The position numbers and the translations under genes are program-made. The notes below the pieces were generated by a model. The model made no database searches and had not been told where the DNA came from. It was given only the letters and a program-made list of their open reading frames with translations. This document shows, one piece after another, positions 33,930 to 44,258 of a DNA stretch of 51,331 nucleotides (its first letter is position 1; each line of letters starts with the position of its first letter). Origin of the DNA: Roseofilum halophilum BLCC-M91 (GTDB lineage Bacteria > Cyanobacteriota > Cyanobacteriia > Cyanobacteriales > Desertifilaceae); the NCBI RefSeq assembly GCF_030068445.1, contig NZ_JAQPOK010000021.1, forward strand, positions 1 through 51,331, read 5' to 3'.

Positions 33930-36002
33930 TTAGGATATCACCGGAATCTCAACCACAAATTCCGTACCCTGTTCCGGACTCGATTCAAACCATAAACGCC
34001 CATTATGTCTTTGAGTGATAATTTGATAGCTAATCGATAGCCCCAAACCCGTCCCTTTACCAATGGGCTTAGTGGTGAAAAAGGGATCGAATAAACGCGG
34101 TTGTGCAGATTCTGGAATGCCTGAGCCATTATCGTGAATGCGAATGGAAATCCAATCGTTTCTGAGGGTTTCGGTTGTAATCGTAATCTGGCTGGGATTT
34201 TCCTTCAAACTTTGTGGGTCTAATTGATGATTGCGCTCTTCAAGGGCATCAATGGCATTACTCAACAAATTCATAAAGACCTGATTAAGTTGCCCTGGAT
34301 AGCACGTGATTGAGGGAAGTTCTTGATAATTGGTACTGACTTCAATAGCTGCACAACTCTGAGAGCATTTGAGACGATTTTGTAAAATCATCAGAGTGCT
34401 ATCAATCCCTTCATGCACATTAACTTGCTTAACTTCAGCTTCATCTAAGCGGGAAAAATTTCGCAAAGATTTGACAATTTCCCGAATCCTCACTGTTCCG
34501 ACTTGCATCGATTGCAGGGTTTTGGGAAAATCTTCAAGCAGGAAATCGAGTTCGATCGCCTCAATTTCCTCTTGGATGGGTTCTGGAGGCTGGGGATAAG
34601 ACTCGCGATAGAGCTGCACCAAGGATAACAGGTCTTCGGCATAGGTTTGGGCGTGGGCTAAATTCCCGTGAATAAAACCAACCGGATTATTGATTTCATG
34701 GGCAACTCCAGCCACCATTTGCCCCAAACTCGACATTTTTTCACTTTGGATCATCTGAGCTTGGGTTTGTTGTAGTTCTTCCAATGTACGATTGAGTTGC
34801 TGGGTGCGCTCTGCCACTTTGAGTTCTAAATCATCTTTGGATGCTTGCAATGCCTTAAACGTCAGTTGTAACTGAGCCGCCATCCGATTAAAGGCTTTAG
34901 CGAGGGTTCCTAACTCATCTTCTTGGGAGAGATAGACTCGTTGCGTCCACTGTCCCTTCGAGAGCTTCCATACCGCTTCAGTCAGGTTGGTTAAGGGTTG
35001 GGTCACCCAACGACTAAAATACCAAGTGATGGAACCGACAACAATTAACGAGAGGATACTGAGGAGAATGGCTGAACGATGATAAGACTGCTGGGGAGCC
35101 AAGACTTCTGATTTTTGCTGCATGAGGACGATTCCCCAACCGTTGGCTAATTGGATACTGGTGGATAACCAACGGATGCGATCGCGATCTGTAAATTCTA
35201 AGAACCCTTCTTCACCCCTTAAAAGACGTTGAACCGGGGGATAGTAGCTGAAATCCTTAAGGCTATTTTGCACCAATCGGTGATTGGGATGGGCTAACAG
35301 TTGACCTTGTTCATCGACGAGGAAGGCAAAACCCGTTTCGCCGATTTCGGTCATATCAATGACCTTTGAGATTTCGGTTAACACCATACCCACGCGGATC
35401 GCCCCTTGAGGCGTAAGGCGATCGCCCCCTTGGGCATAAATGGGAGCGGAAAAAATCACTGCCGGTTCTCCCGTCCGTCGAGTGATAATGGTTTCGCGGG
35501 TAATGGGTTGCCCTTTGATGGCTTCTTGGAACCAACGGCGATCGCTAAAATTCAGTCCTTTCACCGTTTCTTGTTCGCTCAGAGCCACAATATCTCCCTC
35601 TGGGTTCGCAGCGCCAATGCTCCAAACCTGCTCTTGATAAGTACGGTGAGTAGAGACTAACAGGGGGCGCAACTGTTGGGGAGTGAGTGGAGAGACACCC
35701 GGTTGACGGCTGAGGTTTTGCACCAGTAACCCATTCATCCGATCCCATTGGGTGACGCGATCGGCTAATCGTTGGGCTTGAAGGTCAAGAATTTGCTCCG
35801 TTTCCTCATTGATAATTCGTCCAGCGTGGAAAGCTTGCAATTGCAGAGCGCCCAAGACAATGGGCACAACCCCTAACAGGATAAAGAGAGTCATGCGCGA
35901 TCGCAAACTTCCCATCAGTCCGATCCCAATCCGGCGCTCTGAAAAAGCACCACGGCTAGAAATTATCTTTCTAGCAGAAGAAAAAGGAGATAGAGTAACC
36001 AT
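33930..36002 (-). CDS. Membrane sensor histidine kinase (Cache-HAMP-HisKA-HATPase)
   Basis: 690 residues from ATG 36002. The frame extends to ATG 36128, but that extension crosses a C-tract repeat and is less likely. A membrane segment (MTLFILLGVVPIVLGALQLQ) precedes a ~270-residue extracytoplasmic dCache-like sensor (ERKQ-rich NEETEQILDLQAQRL onward), a second membrane segment (ILLSILSLIVVGSITWYF), HAMP, coiled coil, HisKA with MVAGVAHEINNPVGFIHGN and an ATPase domain (NLLSNAIDALEE, DNGSGIP, GTGLGLSIS). The signal is probably a small molecule; no response regulator is adjacent. Confidence 0.92.
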   Translation of the reverse strand: MVTLSPFSSARKIISSRGAFSERRIGIGLMGSLRSRMTLFILLGVVPIVLGALQLQAFHAGRIINEETEQILDLQAQRLADRVTQWDRMNGLLVQNLSRQPGVSPLTPQQLRPLLVSTHRTYQEQVWSIGAANPEGDIVALSEQETVKGLNFSDRRWFQEAIKGQPITRETIITRRTGEPAVIFSAPIYAQGGDRLTPQGAIRVGMVLTEISKVIDMTEIGETGFAFLVDEQGQLLAHPNHRLVQNSLKDFSYYPPVQRLLRGEEGFLEFTDRDRIRWLSTSIQLANGWGIVLMQQKSEVLAPQQSYHRSAILLSILSLIVVGSITWYFSRWVTQPLTNLTEAVWKLSKGQWTQRVYLSQEDELGTLAKAFNRMAAQLQLTFKALQASKDDLELKVAERTQQLNRTLEELQQTQAQMIQSEKMSSLGQMVAGVAHEINNPVGFIHGNLAHAQTYAEDLLSLVQLYRESYPQPPEPIQEEIEAIELDFLLEDFPKTLQSMQVGTVRIREIVKSLRNFSRLDEAEVKQVNVHEGIDSTLMILQNRLKCSQSCAAIEVSTNYQELPSITCYPGQLNQVFMNLLSNAIDALEERNHQLDPQSLKENPSQITITTETLRNDWISIRIHDNGSGIPESAQPRLFDPFFTTKPIGKGTGLGLSISYQIITQRHNGRLWFESSPEQGTEFVVEIPVIS

Positions 36003-36284
36003 GGAGAACCTCGCGTAAACCGCCCACTTCAAACCCTGGAGAGATTGAAGTATTACCATCTTAAGATTTAGATGTGAAAAACTTGTGACAACCCCCCCAT
36101 CTTGATTAAGAAAGGGGACTTTATCCATTCTCTACTCGCCTTTGCCACATATCTTCAAAAAGATTTAAAAAGCAAAATTTAAGTTTTCTGTATTCTTGGT
36201 CGAAATGGGAAAATTCAGCCTATCGTAGAAACGGATGACACCCAGTTGTCCTCCCTAACATGAGGTTTGCTGAACTTAACTCAT

Positions 36285-36578
36285 ATGAATATTTTACTGA
36301 TTTTTATTCGTTCCCTCTGTTTAGCTATTGTCTTAAGTTTTGTTGCCCCTTGGATGATTATTGGAGGGGTCATGCTCGGCCTAGATTTAGGAACTCAAAT
36401 TCCTGGATTAACCACCCTATCCCAAACCGGGGAAAGCTTCATTTGGCATATCTTAGCTATTTTTGGTAATGGAGAACCCCTAGAAGGATTACTGGTTCTT
36501 GGCGTAACCTGTAGCCTAGTAGGGGCGATGTTTGATGCCTTTGCTTTTTATCGAGAACAAATTTGGCATAGTCATTAA
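36285..36578 (+). CDS. Small two-helix membrane protein
   Basis: 97 residues from ATG 36285. Two hydrophobic helices (MNILLIFIRSLCLAIVLSFV and the Val/Gly-rich LLVLGVTCSLVGAMFDAFA) flank a short loop. No family recognised. Divergent from the histidine kinase and convergent with treY. Codon use looks like the neighbours, so it is probably real, but function is unknown. Confidence 0.65.
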   Translation: MNILLIFIRSLCLAIVLSFVAPWMIIGGVMLGLDLGTQIPGLTTLSQTGESFIWHILAIFGNGEPLEGLLVLGVTCSLVGAMFDAFAFYREQIWHSH

Positions 36579-36613
36579 GTCATCTGGCCTAATGTCTAAC
36601 ATGACAAATTTGT

Positions 36614-39457
36614 TTATGAAGTTTGTTTAATCAGCAAGGCTACCGGAAACTGGTTGAGAATCTCCCGCATCCACAGCGTATTTTCACCTTGGATTTCTTG
36701 CCCCGTAATCGCATCTTTCCACACCGCAGAAGGCCCCGTGGGTAAAGAAATCCGGGTTTCATGCCAAACTTGTTCCCCCAAGGGATATTCATCTTCCTTA
36801 ATTAATTTCGTTAAAAACCGAGGAGCGATCGCGATCGCACTTTGCTCATTCCAAGTCCTCATAAACGTAACAATATGATATTTCAGGCTCCCATTCACCG
36901 GCAATTTCTGGTAATCTCCCCGTTGAAACAAATCTTGATAGTCTTGACGGGCCTTGAGGATTTGGGCAATAGTGAAAAGCTTAATCTTGCCATCTTCCGG
37001 ATTCTTAAGCAGATCCGCAAATAAAGCAGACTTATTCTTTTTCCACTGCGATCGGATCTCGTTCAACAACTTTAACCGCTTCTTAAAGTCTACCGGCCGC
37101 CGATTATCCGGATCGACCAACGTTAAATCCCATAACTCCGTTCCCTGATAAAAATCTGGAACCCCCGGAACCGTAATTTTGATCAGCGTTTGCGAGAGAG
37201 AATTAAAAATTCCATAATGTTGAATCTTCTGCTGGAACTTACGGAAAGACGGTAAAAACTTATTTTGCTTCGTCTCCTTAAACAAACTATCCACAAACTT
37301 CAAGAACCCTTCCTCATAGGCCGTATCCGGACGCAACCAAGCCGTATTCACCTTCGCTTCCCGAATGGCCTTAATTAAATAATCCTTGATCCGTTGCACA
37401 AATTCCCCTTTATCTTGGTCATCAAAGGGATAAATTCCCAACAGAGTCTGATAGAGAAAATATTCATCATTGGGAGTGGGCACATCCAACCCGCGCACCG
37501 TATCCTTATAACCCGCATTCATCTTCTTCCAGGTTTGCAGATAGGTACTCCATTCCTCCGGAATTTCCGACAGCACATTAATTCTAGAGCGCATATCTTC
37601 CCCCCGTTTCGTATCGTGGGTAGACGTGCCATTCATCGCATGGGGCCAATCTGAACTGCGCTCTTGATTAAACCCATGAAACTCCTCTAGAGAAAACCCA
37701 AAGTGACCCGGTGTAGAACCCACTTCATTTAAGGAAACCAACCGGTTATAGATATATAAAACCGTATCTTCTACCGACTTGGCCATCAGCGGCCCCGTGA
37801 ACTGCTGCTGACGCATGACAAAATGCAGCCACTGCTTTTTATCCTCTGGAGTTAAATTGTCATCAAATTGCAGCAACAAGAATTTTTGAATAAAATTAAT
37901 CTCATTAATTAGCTCATTCAAAAAGCTAGGAATATTTTCTTGGGTCTTCGCAATAACCTGGGCAATACAATCCTGATCGAGTTTGCTCACTTCATAATTG
38001 ACTTCTTCACCACTGACTTCACCGCTAATATAGGTTCGATAGACCGAGAAAGCCGCCATCACTTCCACCAAAGCCGCTTTTAAACCATAAATGGTAAAAT
38101 CACTCGAATAGCGATACTGGTCAGCAATCCGTTTGAGCAAATGGGCAAGGTTATCAATATCTCCGGCTAGATGCTTTTCCAGAATCTTGCGCTTATTTTC
38201 GTCAACTAACTTGTCGCACTTCAAAACATCGCCGATAAATTGACTATAGCAGTGGTCAAATTCGGCTTCGGCTTCTTGGTAGCAAAAAATGCCATTTAGA
38301 TAATTTAAAAAATCATAACCGGTCGTTCCCTCAATGGGCCAATTCACCCTCAATTTTTCATGGGGTTCCAGAATTTTTTCCACCACAATATAGGTATTTT
38401 CTGCCTGATTTCTCAGCCGGATGAGGTATTGCTTGGGATCGTACAAGCCATCAATATGATCGATTCTTAATCCAGTAATTTTATTGTCTTCTATCAACTC
38501 CAAAATCAGCTTATGACTTTGATCGAAAACCGCTTGGTCTTCCACCCGCACACAAATTAAATCATTAACCGTAAAAAAGCGACGGTAGTTGAGTTCTTCA
38601 TTTCCCACTTTCCAGAAAGAGAGCCGAAAGAACTGCTCATCGAGTAAGTCATCGAGAAGATCAAAACTTTCGGGTTTACCCACTTCTCCATTAAATACTT
38701 CAATATTTTTTTGTATAAAGGCTTGGATTTCTGGATTGTCATTCCACAATTCCCAAATCATACTTTTGATAAAGCTGATTTGTTCGTACCGTTCTGGATG
38801 ACCCGAACCAGGGGGAATATATTGAATGGCATTAATCGCATATAATACGCCGAGGAATTTAACAAAATCTGGATTTTTTCTACCCAGTTTATTTCGTAAT
38901 CGCTCAGAGTCATGGTCTAATATTTTACTATAAGATTCAATTTGGATCGGAAATTTCCAATCCCAATAGTTAATTGTAAATCCATTTTGATCGTAGTGAA
39001 TTTTTAGTTCTCCACTTTCTAGACAATCTCCATAAAATCTGCCTAAAAATGGGGCTAAAACTCGATGTCTAATGCCTTCGTAGGGATGTTCCCAATCAAT
39101 ATCAAAATAGTCTTTGTACTGGGAGTTTGGCCCGTTTTCTAGCACATCTACCAACAGAGGATTTTGGCTGCTAAAGGCCATGTGGTTGGGAACAATATCT
39201 TGTATCCAACCCAGTTCGCGTTTTTGCACGAGTTCAATTAATTTTTCAAACTCTTCATTGCCACCGAGTTCTGGATTAATTTGATTGGGATCGACAACAT
39301 CATAACCGTGAGTGCTGCCACTTTGGGATTTTAAGATAGGGGAAGCGTAAATATCAGAAATTCCTAATTCTGATAAGTAGGGAAGAATGGACTGAGCCAT
39401 TTCAAAGGTAAATTGGGGCGTGAATTGGAGTCGATAGGTTGCGGTGGGAATTTTCAT
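36614..39457 (-). CDS. treY: Maltooligosyl trehalose synthase
   Basis: 947 residues, GH13. Turns the reducing-end alpha-1,4 bond of maltodextrin into an alpha,alpha-1,1 trehalose linkage. Visible: TYRLQF start, GSTHGYDVVDPNQINPELGG, the nucleophile region GLRIDHIDGLYDP, acid region VVEKIL, and GTSTHDTKRGEDMRSR. Length fits cyanobacterial TreY. Lies 81 bp downstream of treZ on the same strand, so the two are likely co-transcribed. No treH or treS is adjacent. Confidence 0.95.
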   Translation of the reverse strand: MKIPTATYRLQFTPQFTFEMAQSILPYLSELGISDIYASPILKSQSGSTHGYDVVDPNQINPELGGNEEFEKLIELVQKRELGWIQDIVPNHMAFSSQNPLLVDVLENGPNSQYKDYFDIDWEHPYEGIRHRVLAPFLGRFYGDCLESGELKIHYDQNGFTINYWDWKFPIQIESYSKILDHDSERLRNKLGRKNPDFVKFLGVLYAINAIQYIPPGSGHPERYEQISFIKSMIWELWNDNPEIQAFIQKNIEVFNGEVGKPESFDLLDDLLDEQFFRLSFWKVGNEELNYRRFFTVNDLICVRVEDQAVFDQSHKLILELIEDNKITGLRIDHIDGLYDPKQYLIRLRNQAENTYIVVEKILEPHEKLRVNWPIEGTTGYDFLNYLNGIFCYQEAEAEFDHCYSQFIGDVLKCDKLVDENKRKILEKHLAGDIDNLAHLLKRIADQYRYSSDFTIYGLKAALVEVMAAFSVYRTYISGEVSGEEVNYEVSKLDQDCIAQVIAKTQENIPSFLNELINEINFIQKFLLLQFDDNLTPEDKKQWLHFVMRQQQFTGPLMAKSVEDTVLYIYNRLVSLNEVGSTPGHFGFSLEEFHGFNQERSSDWPHAMNGTSTHDTKRGEDMRSRINVLSEIPEEWSTYLQTWKKMNAGYKDTVRGLDVPTPNDEYFLYQTLLGIYPFDDQDKGEFVQRIKDYLIKAIREAKVNTAWLRPDTAYEEGFLKFVDSLFKETKQNKFLPSFRKFQQKIQHYGIFNSLSQTLIKITVPGVPDFYQGTELWDLTLVDPDNRRPVDFKKRLKLLNEIRSQWKKNKSALFADLLKNPEDGKIKLFTIAQILKARQDYQDLFQRGDYQKLPVNGSLKYHIVTFMRTWNEQSAIAIAPRFLTKLIKEDEYPLGEQVWHETRISLPTGPSAVWKDAITGQEIQGENTLWMREILNQFPVALLIKQTS

Positions 39458-39538
39458 AGAGTCGTAGATCGGAAAAACATTCAGGATTGATTATAGCGTC
39501 AATCCGGGGGTTAGGCACACTATTGATGGAGTTTAACG

Positions 39539-41362
39539 CTAGGATTGAGTATACAAGACAAATCCCCAACGGGAGAGAGTGATGTCTTTACCAGCGCTCA
39601 GTTCTTGGGGGTTGGTTTGTCCGGAACCATTCCATTGTGGATCGGCAGCATCGAGCATTTTTGTCCAAACTCCAGGGGGAAGGGAGGGGGTGAAAGTAAT
39701 GGGTTCGGAGTTGAAGTTTAGACAAGCATAGAGATGGGATGAGTTGGCTTGACGATGGAGGATAATGACGGAGGTATCTGGGGGTTGGATAACTTGGGTA
39801 TGCTCTTTTTTCAGGGAGGCTAAAGCGGGGTGAGTTTTGCGGAGTTGAATGAGGGTTTTATAGAGCGATCGCAAAACTTGATGTTGTCCCTGTTGCCCTA
39901 ATTCCCAGTTTAAGGTAGATTCCTGAAAAACTTCAATACTTTGGGGATCGGGGACTTCTTTTTGCCAACCAAAGGACTTGAATTCTTCGGCTCTTCCCTT
40001 ACGCACCCCTTCGACTAAATTGGGGTCGCCATGGCTGACAAAATACTGAAATGGCGCAGTTTCACCGTATTCTTCGCCCATAAAGAGCATGGGGACAAAG
40101 GGGGATAGCAAAACGGCTGCTGCCGCTAATTTTAACCGATCGAAGCCGACTAGGGCGGTAAGGCGATCGCCCGCTAATCGATTTCCCACTTGGTCATGAT
40201 TTTGGATACAGACCACAAAACACTCCCCAGAGAAGGCTTTAGACGAATTTCCATGGGAGCGCTGACGATGAACCGAATACTCACCCGAATACACATAACC
40301 CTCCCGATAAGCCTTCGCCAAGTGGCTCACCTGACCAAAATCCTGATAATATCCCGAAGTTTCCCCCGTTAACAAACTATGGAGCGCATGGTGAAAATCA
40401 TCGCACCATTGACTCTGATGACCCCATCCTCCCGTCTCCCTAGACTGAAGAACTCGCACATCATTTAAATCACTTTCAGCAATCAAATAATGGGTATATC
40501 CCCACCGTCGATCCAGCTCTTCCACGGCTGCCCCTAACTGTTGCAGAAAAGGTTGGGCACTAAAATCATAAATGGCATGAACCGCATCTAAACGCAGGGC
40601 ATCGATATGATACTCCTCTAGCCAATAGAGGGCATTTTCAATAAAGAAATTGCGAACTTGGTCGCTCTGGGCATCATCATAATTGACGGCATCACCCCAT
40701 GGAGTCCGATATTTGCTCGTAAAATAGGGGCCATAATCCCAAAGATAGTTACCCTCTGGGCCAAAATGGTTATAAACCACATCAAGAATGACGGCAATTC
40801 CGGCTTTGTGGCAAGCACTCACCAAAGTTTTCAGACCATCTGGCCCTCCATAGGACGCTTGCACCCCATAGAGATAAACCCCATCATAGCCCCAGTTACG
40901 AGTACCGGGAAAGGGAGCAACGGGCATAATTTCAATGGCGTTAATGCCTAAATCGAGTAAATCGGGGAGTCGGTCAATAATGGCTGTAAAGGTTCCTTCG
41001 GGGGTAAATGTGCCCACATGCAGCTCGTAAATCACATATTGGTCTAGGGGCAAGCCTTTCCAATCGGGATCTTCCCAGACAAAAGCCTGACGATCGACCA
41101 CTTGGGATGCATCGTGAACTCCTTTCGGTTGCAAAGAGGACGCGGGGTCAGGACGGTCGAGGCTATTATCTAGTTGATAAAAGTAGCGGGTTCCTGGTTG
41201 AACCTCACTGACAGTTGCCGACCAATACCCCTGTTCATCTCGTGAGAGGGGTATTAACTTCTCTTGGGGAGAAACTAAGTGAACCGCAACTTCTTGGCGT
41301 TGAGGGGCCCAAACTCTAAATTCGCACTGGTTGTTTCCCAAGTATTGAGATCCAATTTTCAT
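39539..41362 (-). CDS. treZ: Maltooligosyl trehalose trehalohydrolase
   Basis: 607 residues. An N-terminal CBM48-like domain (FRVWAPQRQEVAVHL) is followed by a GH13 barrel with EIMPVAPFPGTRNWGYDGVY, nucleophile DALRLDAVHAI, acid LIAESDLND and transition-state stabiliser IQNHDQVGNR. Releases trehalose from the product of TreY, so the pair makes trehalose from glycogen-type glucans, normally for desiccation or salt tolerance. It follows pilO by 92 bp on the same strand. Confidence 0.96.
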   Translation of the reverse strand: MKIGSQYLGNNQCEFRVWAPQRQEVAVHLVSPQEKLIPLSRDEQGYWSATVSEVQPGTRYFYQLDNSLDRPDPASSLQPKGVHDASQVVDRQAFVWEDPDWKGLPLDQYVIYELHVGTFTPEGTFTAIIDRLPDLLDLGINAIEIMPVAPFPGTRNWGYDGVYLYGVQASYGGPDGLKTLVSACHKAGIAVILDVVYNHFGPEGNYLWDYGPYFTSKYRTPWGDAVNYDDAQSDQVRNFFIENALYWLEEYHIDALRLDAVHAIYDFSAQPFLQQLGAAVEELDRRWGYTHYLIAESDLNDVRVLQSRETGGWGHQSQWCDDFHHALHSLLTGETSGYYQDFGQVSHLAKAYREGYVYSGEYSVHRQRSHGNSSKAFSGECFVVCIQNHDQVGNRLAGDRLTALVGFDRLKLAAAAVLLSPFVPMLFMGEEYGETAPFQYFVSHGDPNLVEGVRKGRAEEFKSFGWQKEVPDPQSIEVFQESTLNWELGQQGQHQVLRSLYKTLIQLRKTHPALASLKKEHTQVIQPPDTSVIILHRQANSSHLYACLNFNSEPITFTPSLPPGVWTKMLDAADPQWNGSGQTNPQELSAGKDITLSRWGFVLYTQS

Positions 41363-41454
41363 CTGTTCAAGACCCTTGAGTGCATCATTAAGATATTAAT
41401 ACAGGATGGGCCTTAACCCCAGATGGGGGAATGGGGGAATCCGCCAGCGCTAAC

Positions 41455-42165
41455 CTACTCAGTCTCTTCTTCCGCTTCTGGGGGTGGAGGGGGTGGTAAT
41501 TCAGCCGGCAATAAGGCGTTAATTTCCATTTCTGTCGTTAACTTGGGCGTATTCTGAGCCACTAAACTCCCCCCTTGGTACAGTACCTCTTGCGAGTTCG
41601 GATCGACCGTTACTCTCATCGACTCAACGACCAACAAGGGTTGCAGACGCTCAAGATTGAGTAACACCAACCGAGTCTGATCGAAGGTTCCGGAAAATTG
41701 GAGACGGTAACCCCTGCGTCTGAGTTTACCATCGACTTCTGTACCCAAAGAGCCATCATCGACTAATTGAATACCCTGAGAATCTGGCTCAAACTGAATT
41801 AACTCGACTCCCCGTTCCTTGAGAATGCGGTTAATATCCAGTAGTAGAGTCTCTAGAGCGGCATCATTGGCGAATAAAGTGGTAACTTCTTGGCTTTGCT
41901 GTTCGGCTAACTGTTGGTCTTCTTGAGCTGCCAGAAGTTGGTTTTGCAGTTCCTGCTCTTGTTTAACCTGAATTTGTTTATCATTGACTTCCGTTTGCAG
42001 TTCGTTGGTTCTTTCCATGGCTGGCTGCAACTGGCTGATGAACAAATATCCAGCGATGCCTAAGCCAACCACACCAATACCAATGCCAATAATTAGATTA
42101 ATTGGACTACCGCCTTTGCCCTCTTCTTCGGCCCCGACGGTTCCTAAATCTCCTGCTAGTGTCAT
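41455..42165 (-). CDS. pilO: Type IV pilus inner-membrane assembly protein PilO
   Basis: 236 residues. A single membrane helix (NLIIGIGIGVVGLGIAGYLF, ~residues 24-43), then a coiled coil (~50-95), then the periplasmic ferredoxin-like fold, and a Pro/Glu-rich tail PPPPPPEAEEETE. Partner of PilN in the alignment complex of the pilus machine. Its ATG overlaps the pilN stop (TAATG). pilQ, which normally follows in cyanobacteria, is absent; treZ follows instead. Confidence 0.9.
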   Translation of the reverse strand: MTLAGDLGTVGAEEEGKGGSPINLIIGIGIGVVGLGIAGYLFISQLQPAMERTNELQTEVNDKQIQVKQEQELQNQLLAAQEDQQLAEQQSQEVTTLFANDAALETLLLDINRILKERGVELIQFEPDSQGIQLVDDGSLGTEVDGKLRRRGYRLQFSGTFDQTRLVLLNLERLQPLLVVESMRVTVDPNSQEVLYQGGSLVAQNTPKLTTEMEINALLPAELPPPPPPEAEEETE

Positions 42166-42965
42166 TATTCTAAAATCCCCTTTTGTCTTAATGTTTCAAT
42201 CCGACTGACTAAGCCAATGGCTCCTTTACTTTCGAGTTGGGCCATTAATTCTGATGCCCCCTTGTCGGATAGGGGGGTTTCAATGTTGAAAGCCACCACA
42301 TCCGGGAGGGTTACTTGTAAGTCACTGCCTTCTGGCACTTCGACGCGAGTGTTGTTCGCTTCCAGCCTTGCCCGTAGGAGTTCCGTATTGTCGCCACCGA
42401 GAAAATCGGAGTTTTTCAGCAGCAGCATAAAATCATTGACATCATCAAAGCTGCGGGCGGTTCCGGCAATTCGTAATCCGTTGACATCTATGGTTGCGTT
42501 CGGGTTTTCTTCGGGAGGATTCGGATCGGGCAGTTCGATATCTATTTGTTCAACGCTACTAATCTGAATGGTTGCTGGGGCGCGATCGCGGATTTCTTGC
42601 AGCAGGGCTGACCAAGGTTTAATCTGGTTAAACACCGTTGCCAGGGCTAGGGTTTGGCCCCGAATGGCTTCGGTTTGGGCTTGTACTGCTTCAATTTCCT
42701 GGGTTTTAGACGCTTGTTGTTCAATATTGGCGTTAATGCCATCTAGCTGCGCTTGCAGCTCTGCGTTTTTGGGGTCAACAACAAATAGTTTCCAGCCCAA
42801 GATTGCGCCCACGGCGGCTGACCCCACCACTAAACCTGCGATAATGGGAAGTACATCCGTGGTACTGGCACTACTACCACCACCGCCGCCACTTTTTTGG
42901 GTGGTTGAGGGAGTTTCTAAATATCCGGGTCTATCTTTAAGAAAATTAATATCAAGTCCATACAT
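42165..42965 (-). CDS. pilN: Type IV pilus inner-membrane assembly protein PilN
   Basis: 266 residues. Cytoplasmic N-terminal peptide MYGLDINFLKDRPGYL, related to the conserved INLL motif that docks into PilM. A Gly/Ser-rich stretch (SGGGGGSSAST) is followed by a membrane helix (~38-62), coiled coil and a periplasmic fold. Twelve nt downstream of pilM and overlapping pilO, so translated as a unit. Confidence 0.9.
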   Translation of the reverse strand: MYGLDINFLKDRPGYLETPSTTQKSGGGGGSSASTTDVLPIIAGLVVGSAAVGAILGWKLFVVDPKNAELQAQLDGINANIEQQASKTQEIEAVQAQTEAIRGQTLALATVFNQIKPWSALLQEIRDRAPATIQISSVEQIDIELPDPNPPEENPNATIDVNGLRIAGTARSFDDVNDFMLLLKNSDFLGGDNTELLRARLEANNTRVEVPEGSDLQVTLPDVVAFNIETPLSDKGASELMAQLESKGAIGLVSRIETLRQKGILE

Positions 42966-42977
42966 GGGTGTTTGCCT

Positions 42978-44090
42978 CTACATCACATATCGTAAGCCTA
43001 GACCCAAAGCGATACCCAATCCAGGCCGCTGGGCGGGAGGGATTTCCATTTCTGCTTCTAAAGATAGAGCTTCAATGGGATCGACTTGGGACGTGGGAAC
43101 ACTGAGCCTTTGAGTTAAAAATTCATCTAATTGACCGATTCCTGCCCCACTACCGGCTAGGAGAAGTTGGGCGACTTCTTGGTTTTCCCCTTGGTTTACA
43201 TAAAAGTCAATGGATCGGCGCAGTTCATCGGCCAATTCTCCCAATACTCTTACCATAGCAGCCGCGCCAGGGTTGGAGCCAGTCATGCCGGTTTGGACGC
43301 TATCCACGGGCGTTAGGGGAATGGTCATGCCTTGGAGAATCTCCGGGTTGCGGGATGGGGGCAGGTTCATGGCTTGACAGAGGGCGTTTTGGATCTGCTG
43401 GGTTCCGATGGGAACGGTGCGGGAAAATTGGGGTACTCCATCGACAACGATCGCAATTTCTGTGCCTTCAAATTCGATATTAGCGATCGCCACCGCTTCC
43501 CCTAGGGCAAATTGCCGCAACTCCTCGCGAATGGTGCGAATGAGGGAAAAGCTACCAATTTCTAACACATCCAGACGTAACCCCGCCTGCTCAAAGGTAT
43601 TAATATAATTATCGGTCACTTCTTTCCGAGTTGCCACGAGCAAAACCCGTACCTTTTCAATGCCATCATCATCGACCATCAGATCGAGTTTCTGGTAATC
43701 CACATCTGCTTCTTCTCGTGGGAAAGGCAGGTATAACCCGGCTTCCTGATTCAGTACCATTTCCCGCAGTTCATTATCATCTAACTCAGCCGGAACTGGA
43801 ATCAGACGAGTGACTGCTTCCCGTCCAGAAACCGCAGAAGCTGCATTTTTGACGGTGATTTTATTTTCCGCTAAACAGGTTTGAATCAGTTCTGCCATGG
43901 CAGGAGCATCTAAAATTTGTCCGTCTTCATAGATGCCTTCTGGCACTTCTAAGGAGTGGAAGGACTGGAGTTTGTAGGCTTGACCTTTTTTCAGGACTTG
44001 AACAATATTAATCTGTTCGGGAGTCAGTTCGACTCCTATCCCTTTTGGCCGTTTCGAGACTAGACTTTTAAGTTTATCAAGAACAATCAC
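42978..44090 (-). CDS. pilM: Type IV pilus ATPase-like protein PilM
   Basis: 370 residues from GTG 44090 (MIVLDKLKSLVSKRPKGIGVEL), preceded by GAGAAG. ATG 44141 would add 17 residues (MSKKEAIARLQL...) not typical of PilM. FtsA/actin-like fold: GIGVELTPEQINIVQ, VSGREAVTRLIPVP, EGTEIAIVVDGVPQFSRTV, LLLAGSGAGIGQLDEFL. Cytoplasmic hub that binds the PilN tail. First gene of pilMNO. PilM function is tied to motility and natural competence in cyanobacteria. Confidence 0.92.
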   Translation of the reverse strand: MIVLDKLKSLVSKRPKGIGVELTPEQINIVQVLKKGQAYKLQSFHSLEVPEGIYEDGQILDAPAMAELIQTCLAENKITVKNAASAVSGREAVTRLIPVPAELDDNELREMVLNQEAGLYLPFPREEADVDYQKLDLMVDDDGIEKVRVLLVATRKEVTDNYINTFEQAGLRLDVLEIGSFSLIRTIREELRQFALGEAVAIANIEFEGTEIAIVVDGVPQFSRTVPIGTQQIQNALCQAMNLPPSRNPEILQGMTIPLTPVDSVQTGMTGSNPGAAAMVRVLGELADELRRSIDFYVNQGENQEVAQLLLAGSGAGIGQLDEFLTQRLSVPTSQVDPIEALSLEAEMEIPPAQRPGLGIALGLGLRYVM

Positions 44091-44258
44091 AGCAGTAGCT
44101 TCTCTAAGTTGGAGTCGGGCGATCGCCTCTTTCTTCGACAAGAGGCGGTAATAATCCTGTTATAGCTTATAGCGGTTCGCCCTGGTAATGGGGAATGGGT
44201 CAATTGATTATTGAGCCTGGATGGTTGATAATTATAGCTTTGCTCTTTAGGTTGGTTT

